Below are positions 1 through 5,311 of a DNA stretch of 6,743 nt, piece by piece. The notes under the pieces are model-generated. The model was not told where the DNA came from. It searched no databases and was given only the letters and a program-made list of their open reading frames with translations. This DNA is from Mailhella sp. (lineage in GTDB: Bacteria > Desulfobacterota > Desulfovibrionia > Desulfovibrionales > Desulfovibrionaceae): positions 1 through 6,743 of the forward strand of contig JAHHTE010000113.1 of NCBI GenBank assembly GCA_020024815.1. The letters run 5' to 3'. Position numbers and translations under genes: made by a program. Numbering within the stretch: position 1 is the stretch's first letter; every line of letters begins with the position of its first letter.

Positions 1-3
1 AGA

Positions 4-41
4 AATAACCTTGTTTAACTATTTATTATTCTAATAACCTT
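4..41. repeat. Short direct repeat, AATAACCTT twice
   Basis: The nonamer AATAACCTT occurs at 4-12 and again at 33-41, so the copies start 29 bases apart. They lie in the 97-base gene-free stretch downstream of the minus-strand regulator gene. No terminator hairpin, promoter or gene could be recognised in this stretch. The repeat may be chance in AT-rich DNA, or a binding site for something upstream of the window. No function is assigned. Confidence 0.3.
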
Positions 42-97
42 AATTTATGTGAATAATTATAAATACATTTAAAATATTACGTAGTTAAAAAAATATA

Positions 98-781
98 TTA
101 ATATGGTTCAAGGTATGTTTTTTCTTTATTATTAGAAAGCTTCATTTCTTCTTGTACCATTAGTAAGCCATAGTTAATGTTTTCTTCAAGAGAAGCTATT
201 AGGAGATTAGTATCTTTATTCATTATTCCTAGAATAATTTTTTTATGTTGTTTATTGAATGTTTGAATGAGTTCTTCTGTGTAAATATGTTGTGATAAAT
301 AGGTATGGATAAAATCCATAAGGTGTTCAAAAATAGAAAGTAAATGGGGCATTTGGGAAGTTTTATATAATTGTTTATGAAAATCTCTATCTATATGAAA
401 GAATTTTTCTTCATTTTTATAGTGTTGTTCCATGTCGGTAACAAGTTTTGCTAGTTTTTCAATATCTTTTTTGGTAATTTTCTTTATTGCTTCTAGGACT
501 AGTGTTATTTCTAGTTGTTTCCTATGTTCAAAAATTATTTCCATTTCTTTTAAACTTGGAGGGAGAGTAACAATAGCCCCTTTATAGGGTATATTTTGAA
601 CTAAGCCAGATTTGTCAAGGAGAAGTAATGCATCGCGAATTGGACCACGTCCTACACCAAGTTTTTCTTCTAAATCAAAAAGAATTAATCTTGTACCTGG
701 TAAGGCGGTTCCATTAAGAATCATTTCTTTAATTAATTCATAAGCTTCGCGAGATTTTGTTTTTAATTCATTTTGTTTCAT
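98..781 (-). CDS. GntR-family transcriptional regulator, FCD (FadR-type) subfamily
   Basis: This is a cytoplasmic DNA-binding regulator of 227 residues, a normal length for the FadR/FCD group. Residues about 10-73 form the winged helix-turn-helix, with the family-typical segment LGVGRGPIRDALLLLDKSGL (41-60) covering the recognition helix, followed by the wing. Residues about 80-210 are an all-helical FCD ligand-binding domain. FCD domains commonly bind a metal through Asp-His-His-His and sense small carboxylic acids. Here D131, H135 and H179 are in place, but the fourth position, 22 residues after H179, is N201. The gene lies downstream of the hydrolase gene on the same strand but has its own promoter-like sequence in the 106-base gap. 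There is no Shine-Dalgarno sequence before the ATG; the start is chosen because it lies just ahead of the HTH domain and no ATG extends it. The effector and target genes cannot be told from the sequence. Autoregulation is common in the family but no clear operator palindrome was seen. Confidence 0.9.
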   Translation of the reverse strand: MKQNELKTKSREAYELIKEMILNGTALPGTRLILFDLEEKLGVGRGPIRDALLLLDKSGLVQNIPYKGAIVTLPPSLKEMEIIFEHRKQLEITLVLEAIKKITKKDIEKLAKLVTDMEQHYKNEEKFFHIDRDFHKQLYKTSQMPHLLSIFEHLMDFIHTYLSQHIYTEELIQTFNKQHKKIILGIMNKDTNLLIASLEENINYGLLMVQEEMKLSNNKEKTYLEPY

Positions 782-790
782 AAAAGGAGA

Positions 791-816
791 ATTATCACAT
801 AGTTTTTGTAAGTCAA
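791..816 (-). promoter_or_regulatory. Predicted promoter of the GntR-family gene (extended -10)
   Basis: Read on the minus strand, the sequence TTGACT (816-811) is followed after 14 bases by TGT-GATAAT (799-791), an extended -10 element. The spacer to the -35-like hexamer is shorter than the ideal 17 bases, but an extended -10 can compensate. The -10 box ends 9 bases before the ATG at 781, so transcription would begin within about 0-4 bases of the start codon. This is a prediction from consensus only. The rest of the 782-887 gap contains no convincing terminator for the upstream gene. Confidence 0.5.
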
Positions 817-887
817 TGGGGTATTTATTTATATTTTTGTTTAATTACTTTGTCTGTATAAAATATATTTATATAACCATTTGTTAT

Positions 888-1478
888 TTATTGAAAATAT
901 TTTTTTGCAAGTTCAAAATAAATTTTATATTGTGCATAATGAGATATGGAATGTTCCTCTGTTGTAATAAGAATATTGGCATATTTATTCCAAAAATTAC
1001 TTGTAATAAATGGATCAATGGTTTTATCATTTATGCCAATAATAATTTGAGGAGGAAAAAATAATTTATGAGAAAGGGGAAAATTTTTATATGAATTTAA
1101 AATTTCAAGTGTAAAGTTCCATTTTTCATTTGTGTAAAAATTATAGTTTTCACCAAGAAAAGGAGCAAGTTGTTGTTCTGGAAAAGTAACAGGATTAAAT
1201 ACAACAGCAGGGAGATTATATTTATGACTAAAATATAACGCAAAATAGCCACCTAAGGAAGAACCAATTAATACAAGTTGCTTATTTGATGCAAGGCTAA
1301 CTCGCAATTTATTTTCAATTTCACTATGAGCAAATTCTGCTTTTTGTCTATAATTATAATAACAATCACGAATGGTAGGATAAATTTTTTGTAATTCAAG
1401 AAAAGAACGGGAGTTTTTATCACTGTTAAAACCATGAATATAAGCAAATTGTGTTGTATTATCAGTTGAATTATTCAT
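888..1478 (-). CDS. YqiA/UPF0227-type alpha/beta hydrolase (probable esterase)
   Basis: With this start the protein has 196 residues, close to E. coli YqiA (about 193). It opens near the first beta strand with AYIHGFNSD, matching the LYLHGFNS opening of YqiA. The nucleophile elbow GSSLGGYFAL has its Ser at residue 74. The conserved LPAVVFNPV segment follows (residues 89-97). D151 in GINDKTID and H176 in TEEHSISHY complete a likely Ser-Asp-His triad. E. coli YqiA has carboxylesterase activity on short acyl esters; the natural substrate is unknown. No signal peptide is visible, so it is probably cytoplasmic. An upstream in-frame ATG at 1550 would add 24 Lys/Asn-rich residues with no counterpart in YqiA and would overlap the hypA start. 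I prefer the ATG at 1478, which has a weak GAGA about 10 bases upstream. The gene is divergent from hypA and seems unrelated to that operon in function. Confidence 0.82.
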   Translation of the reverse strand: MNNSTDNTTQFAYIHGFNSDKNSRSFLELQKIYPTIRDCYYNYRQKAEFAHSEIENKLRVSLASNKQLVLIGSSLGGYFALYFSHKYNLPAVVFNPVTFPEQQLAPFLGENYNFYTNEKWNFTLEILNSYKNFPLSHKLFFPPQIIIGINDKTIDPFITSNFWNKYANILITTEEHSISHYAQYKIYFELAKKYFQ

Positions 1479-1505
1479 AATGGTATTCTCATGTGAATTT
1501 TTTTT

Positions 1506-1534
1506 TATATAGACAAATTTTTTTGTTTTGTTAT
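1506..1534 (-). promoter_or_regulatory. Possible promoter of the YqiA-like gene
   Basis: On the minus strand ATAACA (1534-1529, 4 of 6 matches to TTGACA) and TATATA (1511-1506) are separated by 17 bases. This would start transcription near 1499, about 20 bases before the preferred ATG at 1478. The position fits that start and would exclude the longer start at 1550. The -35 match is weak and the region is very AT-rich, so this is tentative. It occupies the same DNA as the predicted hypA promoter. Confidence 0.35.
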
Positions 1535-1537
1535 ATT
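1510..1537 (+). promoter_or_regulatory. Predicted promoter of the hypA operon
   Basis: TAGACA (1510-1515, 5 of 6 matches to TTGACA) and TATATT (1532-1537, 5 of 6 matches to TATAAT) are separated by 16 bases. The -10 box ends only 7 bases before the hypA ATG at 1545, so the transcript should begin at or within a base or two of the start codon. There is no Shine-Dalgarno sequence between the -10 and the ATG. No FNR-like or NikR-like palindrome was recognised nearby. This is a consensus-based prediction. Confidence 0.5.
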
Positions 1538-1544
1538 CTATCTT

Positions 1545-1901
1545 ATGCATGAAGTTTCACTTATGACAAATGTGTTAGAATTAGTAGCACAAGAAATGAA
1601 AAAAAACAAGGTACAGAAATTGCGTTCGGTTACGATACGTTATGGGGTACTTTCTAATATTGTGCCTGATTCCATGAAGTTTGCTTTTGATGTATTGATA
1701 AAAGATTCGGAATTTCAAGGTGCAACGTTAAAACTTGTGAAAGAAGATTTAGAATTAAAATGTCGTTTTTGTAATACGGTGTTTAAAACAGATCAAAAGA
1801 ATTATTTTTTTATCCCTTGCCCTCATTGTCTTGAAGAAGGTTGTTTTGAGATAGTGAAAGGTGAGGGTATTTTTTTAGATAGAATAGAAGCTGATGAGTG
1901 A
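1545..1901 (+). CDS. hypA: Hydrogenase nickel-insertion accessory protein HypA
   Basis: HypA is a small cytoplasmic metallochaperone that works with HypB to load nickel into the large subunit of [NiFe]-hydrogenases (in some bacteria also urease). The 118-residue product has normal length. It begins MHEVSL; His2, with the N-terminal amine, is the known nickel-binding site, and Glu3 is also conserved. A zinc site is formed by two CxxC pairs, C73/C76 (CRFC) and C92/C95 (CPHC). Because His2 must follow Met1, the start codon is fixed by function. It nevertheless has no Shine-Dalgarno sequence and lies 7 bases after a -10 box. It is the first gene of a five-gene plus-strand run, with hypB 11 bases downstream. 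The TGA stop matches the family's usual end, so it is not a selenocysteine codon. Confidence 0.96.
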   Translation: MHEVSLMTNVLELVAQEMKKNKVQKLRSVTIRYGVLSNIVPDSMKFAFDVLIKDSEFQGATLKLVKEDLELKCRFCNTVFKTDQKNYFFIPCPHCLEEGCFEIVKGEGIFLDRIEADE

Positions 1902-1912
1902 GGTCTCTTATT
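1902..1912 (+). promoter_or_regulatory. hypA-hypB junction; ribosome binding site deciding the hypB start
   Basis: The bases GAGG at 1900-1903 overlap the end of the hypA TGA stop and lie 9 bases before the ATG at 1913. A GTG at 1898, overlapping the stop as GTGA, could also open the hypB frame and add five residues (MRSLI). It has poorer upstream pairing, and known HypB proteins of this type begin close to the later Met, so the ATG at 1913 is preferred. Confidence 0.6.
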
Positions 1913-2572
1913 ATGGATATTTCTATTGAAAGAAACATTTTAGAAGCAAATGATAATGTAGCTCAAGAATTAAGAGCTATTTTTGCAGAAAAAAAAGTAT
2001 TAGTATTAAATTTAATTAGTTCTCCTGGTTCAGGAAAAACTTCTCTTTTAGAAAAAACATTATCTGATTTACGTGATGAATTTAAAATAGGTGTTATTGA
2101 AGGGGATTGCCAAACAGATAATGATGCAAAACGAGTAGCAGCAACAGGTGCAAAGGCAATTCAAATTAATACTGATGGTGGTTGCCATTTAGATAGTAAA
2201 ATGATTAAAAATGTTATCAATGATTTTGATTTAGCAAATATTGATATTTTATTTATAGAAAATGTGGGAAATTTGGTTTGTCCAGTTGAATTTGATTGTG
2301 GTGAAGATGCAAAAATAGCTATTTTAAGTGTTGCAGAAGGTGATGATAAACCTGAAAAATATCCTCGTTTATTTCAATTAGCTCATGCTATGGTTATTAA
2401 TAAAATAGATTTGTTGGATTATGTTGATTTTAATGTAGAGCGAGCTAAAAAGTTTGGAAAATCTCTTAATAATGATATTGAAGTTTTTGAGGTTTCTTGT
2501 CGTACTAAACAAGGTTTAGATTCTTGGTATGCTTGGTTGCGTAAACAAGTTTCATTAAAACAAGAAAAATAA
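1913..2572 (+). CDS. hypB: Hydrogenase nickel-incorporation GTPase HypB
   Basis: HypB is a SIMIBI-class GTPase that dimerises on GTP binding and passes nickel, with HypA, to the hydrogenase large subunit. The 219-residue product shows the full G domain: Walker A SSPGSGKTS (36-44), a switch region with EGDCQTDND (63-71), and the NKID base-specificity motif (163-166). The metal site at the dimer interface is present as C91-H92 (GGCHLD) and C123 (GNLVCP). The N-terminus starts MDISIERNILEAND, directly in the G-domain lead helix. It therefore lacks both the CxxCGC high-affinity nickel motif of E. coli HypB and the His-rich storage stretch of many other HypB proteins. Nickel handling should rely on the G-domain site and HypA. 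It follows hypA by 11 bases and precedes folC by 16. The other maturation genes (hypC, D, E, F) are not in the window. Confidence 0.96.
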   Translation: MDISIERNILEANDNVAQELRAIFAEKKVLVLNLISSPGSGKTSLLEKTLSDLRDEFKIGVIEGDCQTDNDAKRVAATGAKAIQINTDGGCHLDSKMIKNVINDFDLANIDILFIENVGNLVCPVEFDCGEDAKIAILSVAEGDDKPEKYPRLFQLAHAMVINKIDLLDYVDFNVERAKKFGKSLNNDIEVFEVSCRTKQGLDSWYAWLRKQVSLKQEK

Positions 2573-2588
2573 AATACTTAGGAATACT

Positions 2589-3911
2589 ATGAATCCATGT
2601 TTATGTAAACAATCGTCAGATAAGTTTCAATCGTATGAAGATGTTGAATGTTATTTAAATCAGCTTGGAATGTTCCATATGGATTTAGGACTAAATCGTA
2701 TGGAAAAAGCAAAAAAAGATTTAGGGCTACATTTAACTTGTCCTGTTATTCATGTTGTGGGAACTAATGGTAAAGGTTCAACTGCAACTTTTTTACATTC
2801 CATAGCGTTGGCTCATGGTTTTAGAGCAGGAATTTTTACTTCTCCGCATTTTGTTACGCCTTTAGAGCGTATTAAAATGAATGATCGTTTATTGCCAAAA
2901 GCAGCGTGGGCAAGTTTAGCAACACAAGCAGTGCAAGCTGTGCCTGATTTAACGTATTTTGAATTGCTTACAGTTATGTCTGTAATGGCTTTTATGTTTT
3001 CAGAACCTGATGTTCTTATTTATGAAGCAGGGCTTGGAGCAAAAAGTGATGCAACAACAGCAATACCTGCAGATATAGTTGTTTTTACTCCCATTGACTT
3101 GGATCATACAAATATTTTAGGAAATACTATAAAAGATATTGCAGAAGATAAATCTTATGCCATTCGTGAAGGGGTAAAAGCTGTTATTACTGCACCACAA
3201 AAGAAAGAAGTTGAGGAAATTTTAAGAAAAAGAGCTAAAGAATTACGTATTCCTTTTTATGATTTTTCTTCTCTTTCTGATATGCCAAGTTTAGTGCATT
3301 TAATGGAAAATGGAGAATTGCAATATGAGCTTGGATTAAAAGGAAAACATCAATTTGATAATGCTCAAACAGCGTTACTTGCTTGGTATGTTTTATCAGT
3401 ACAAATAAAACGATGTGTGGAAACAAAGGCTTTTGCTGAGGGTTTGTATAATGCTTTTATTCCAGGACGTTTTCAACAAGTAAAAAGAAAAAACGATATG
3501 CCTTGTTTGATATTAGATGGGGCACATAATGTTCATAGTTTAACTAGTTTGGTTAATACATTAGAATATGAAAAAATTTGTCCGTCAGCAATAATTTTTT
3601 CTTGTTTAAAAGATAAAGAACCTCAAAAAATGGTTGCTTTATTAGAAGATTTCCTTGCAAAACAAAAAAATGAACTTCCTGTTATTATTACAGAAATACA
3701 AAATAATGAACGGGCAATGCAACAAGAAGATTTAATAAAATTATTTAATTGTAAAACAGTACAATGCAAAGATTTAGATGAAGTTTTAGATAAGCTTCCA
3801 GCTATGATTGATGAAAAAAATAAAGATAATCCAGTAGTTATTTGTGGTTCTTTATTTTTACTTTCAGAATATTTTAAACGCTTTCCAGAAAAATTACAGT
3901 TATCTTATTAG
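2589..3911 (+). CDS. folC: Bifunctional-type folylpolyglutamate synthase / dihydrofolate synthase FolC
   Basis: This 440-residue Mur-ligase-family enzyme adds glutamate, with ATP, to dihydropteroate and/or to folates. Motifs in order: DLGLNRM (32-38), matching the dihydropteroate-binding loop IDLGLERV of E. coli FolC and so suggesting dihydrofolate synthase activity; P-loop GTNGKGS (58-64); SPH (85-87); GLGAKSDAT (148-156); DHT (172-174); K188, aligned with the lysine that is carbamylated in the family; GKHQ (252-255); PGRFQ (292-296); DGAHN (310-314); and CGSLFLLSE (419-427). Two loops are divergent: the usual GLGGRLDATN is GLGAKSDATT, and REKAG is EDKSY. The fold and catalytic markers are otherwise intact, so it should be active. 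TAGGA ends 5 bases before the ATG, a good ribosome binding site. It sits inside the hyp-selA run, 7 bases before selA. FPGS-only activity remains possible. Confidence 0.93.
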   Translation: MNPCLCKQSSDKFQSYEDVECYLNQLGMFHMDLGLNRMEKAKKDLGLHLTCPVIHVVGTNGKGSTATFLHSIALAHGFRAGIFTSPHFVTPLERIKMNDRLLPKAAWASLATQAVQAVPDLTYFELLTVMSVMAFMFSEPDVLIYEAGLGAKSDATTAIPADIVVFTPIDLDHTNILGNTIKDIAEDKSYAIREGVKAVITAPQKKEVEEILRKRAKELRIPFYDFSSLSDMPSLVHLMENGELQYELGLKGKHQFDNAQTALLAWYVLSVQIKRCVETKAFAEGLYNAFIPGRFQQVKRKNDMPCLILDGAHNVHSLTSLVNTLEYEKICPSAIIFSCLKDKEPQKMVALLEDFLAKQKNELPVIITEIQNNERAMQQEDLIKLFNCKTVQCKDLDEVLDKLPAMIDEKNKDNPVVICGSLFLLSEYFKRFPEKLQLSY

Positions 3912-3918
3912 GTTAGTT
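3909..3918 (+). promoter_or_regulatory. Stop codon overlapping the selA ribosome binding site
   Basis: The folC stop TAG (3909-3911) is part of TAGG (3909-3912), which lies 6 bases before the selA ATG at 3919. This fixes the selA start: an upstream GTG at 3844 in the same frame would overlap folC by about 70 bases and add 25 residues lacking in SelA homologues. The same arrangement recurs before the aminopeptidase gene, suggesting translational coupling. Confidence 0.7.
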
Positions 3919-5304
3919 ATGAGTAATTTATATCGATTGTTGCCTTCTGTTGATGTTTGTTTGCAATATTTTCGAGATTCATTGTATCCCCATGCTTTGC
4001 TTTGTGATGCAATAAATGAATTTTTACAAGAGCAACGAAAAAAAATAAAAGCAAATCAATTAAATGAAAATGATTTAGAAAAACAATGTTTAGAAAAAGC
4101 GTTGAAAAAATATGTAGAAAAAGCATTATCTTCTCCTTTAAAAAGAGTAATTAATGCTAGTGGTGTTGTTATACATACTAATCTTGGTCGCTCTGTTTTA
4201 GCTGATGAGGCTGTTCAAGCTGTAACTATGGCTGCTTCTCATTATTGTAATTTAGAGTTTGATTTGGAAACAGGGGAAAGAGGAAGTAGACATTCTTTAG
4301 TTGAAAAAGATATTTGTAAATTAACAGGTGCAGAGGCTGCATTAGTTGTTAATAATAATGCTGCTGCTGTATATTTAATGTTAAGTAGTCTTTGTGAAGG
4401 TGGGGAAGTTATTGTTTCACGTGGGGAACTGGTTGAAATTGGTGGAAGTTTTAGAATCCCAGAAGTAATGAAACGAAGTGGTGCGTTGTTGCAAGAAGTT
4501 GGAACAACAAATAAAACCCATGCAAAAGATTATTTAGAAGTAATTAATGAAAATACAAAAGCTATCTTAAAAGTTCATACCTCAAATTATCGCATAATTG
4601 GTTTTCATTCTGATGTTGCAAATGTGGAATTAGCAGAACTTGCCCATAAAAATAATATTCTTGTTTTTTTTGATTTAGGAAGTGGAAGTTTAGTTAATTT
4701 TGCAGAATATGGTTTGCGTGGTGAGCCAACTGTTGCAGAAATTATTAGTTCAGGTGTGGATATTGTTACTTTTTCAGGAGATAAAGTTTTAGGTGGACCA
4801 CAAGCAGGTATTATTGCAGGAAAAAAAGAATATATTGAAAAAATAAAGAAAAATCAAATGTTGCGTGCTTTGCGTTGTGATAAACTTACGCTTTCTGCTT
4901 TATCTGCAACATTGCGTTTATATTATGATTTATCACTTGCTGTGCAAAAAATTCCAACATTACATGCAATGACTATTTGTAAGAATGAGTTAAAACAAAA
5001 AGCACAAAAATTAGCAAGAATTTTGCGTTTGGCATTACCAAAAGATAGTATTGACGTTTGTATTCAAGAAAATAATTCTCGTGTTGGTGGTGGTTCTTTT
5101 CCAGAAGATGATTTACCTACTTTTGTTGTTTGTTTAAAATTTAAACAAAAAAAATTATCAGCTCAATTAATAAAAGAAAAGTTTTTACATACAAGTCCTC
5201 CACTAGTTGGGCGTGTAGAGCATGAATGTTTTATGTTTGATGTGCGAACAATACGAGAAGATGAATTTCGTATTATTAAAGAAATGTTACTTTCAATTAT
5301 ATAG
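3919..5304 (+). CDS. selA: L-seryl-tRNA(Sec) selenium transferase (selenocysteine synthase) SelA
   Basis: SelA is a pyridoxal-phosphate enzyme that converts seryl-tRNA(Sec) to selenocysteinyl-tRNA(Sec) using selenophosphate; it forms a large homodecamer in the cytoplasm. The 461 residues match E. coli SelA (463). The N-terminal helical region (1-70) begins MSNLYRLLPSVD, typical of tRNA-binding SelA N-termini. The core carries RVINASGVVIHTNLGRS (76-92), NNNAAA (145-150), SRGELVEIGGSFRIPEVM (167-184), EVGTTNKTH (193-201) and the cofactor lysine K289 in SGDKVLGGPQAG (286-297). The full-length N-terminal domain separates it from short SelA-like proteins that do not make selenocysteine. The host should therefore also have selB, selD and selC elsewhere and at least one UGA-containing selenoprotein gene; none is visible here. 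It lies 7 bases after folC and 7 before the aminopeptidase. Confidence 0.96.
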   Translation: MSNLYRLLPSVDVCLQYFRDSLYPHALLCDAINEFLQEQRKKIKANQLNENDLEKQCLEKALKKYVEKALSSPLKRVINASGVVIHTNLGRSVLADEAVQAVTMAASHYCNLEFDLETGERGSRHSLVEKDICKLTGAEAALVVNNNAAAVYLMLSSLCEGGEVIVSRGELVEIGGSFRIPEVMKRSGALLQEVGTTNKTHAKDYLEVINENTKAILKVHTSNYRIIGFHSDVANVELAELAHKNNILVFFDLGSGSLVNFAEYGLRGEPTVAEIISSGVDIVTFSGDKVLGGPQAGIIAGKKEYIEKIKKNQMLRALRCDKLTLSALSATLRLYYDLSLAVQKIPTLHAMTICKNELKQKAQKLARILRLALPKDSIDVCIQENNSRVGGGSFPEDDLPTFVVCLKFKQKKLSAQLIKEKFLHTSPPLVGRVEHECFMFDVRTIREDEFRIIKEMLLSII

Positions 5305-5311
5305 GTGAGTT
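5302..5311 (+). promoter_or_regulatory. Stop codon overlapping the aminopeptidase ribosome binding site
   Basis: The selA stop TAG (5302-5304) runs into AGGTGA (5303-5308), with AGG ending 6 bases before the ATG at 5312. This supports that start and suggests that translation of the aminopeptidase is coupled to selA. The junction closely resembles the folC-selA junction in sequence and spacing. Confidence 0.65.

Noticed and set aside
1..97. Terminator or attachment site downstream of the GntR-family gene
   Set aside because: Only a 9-base direct repeat is visible; there is no GC-rich stem with a T-run, no tRNA end and no integrase nearby.
816..1064. An 82-codon plus-strand open frame over the gap and the end of the hydrolase gene
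   Set aside because: It is antisense to a recognisable coding sequence, encodes a low-complexity Phe/Ile/Tyr-rich product typical of AT-rich noncoding frames, and has no ribosome binding site.
1479..1544. NikR- or FNR-type operator controlling hypA
   Set aside because: Neither the GTATGA-N16-TCATAC pattern nor a TTGAT-N4-ATCAA pattern is present; the interval is filled with AT-rich promoter-like sequence.
1899..1901. hypA TGA as a possible selenocysteine codon, since selA is nearby
   Set aside because: HypA ends here at its usual length, the frame beyond stops after a few codons without conserved sequence, and no SECIS-like hairpin follows immediately.
3235..3426. Minus-strand open frame within folC
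   Set aside because: It lies wholly antisense to a well-supported gene, shows no family motif and has no promoter or ribosome site.
3844..3918. GTG at 3844 as the selA start
   Set aside because: It would overlap folC by 68 bases and add 25 residues absent from SelA; the ATG at 3919 has a ribosome site and gives the family's usual start and length.
3917..4126. Minus-strand open frame within the start of selA
   Set aside because: Antisense shadow of the SelA N-terminal region; the Leu/Phe/His-rich product is what the reverse of AT-rich coding DNA gives.
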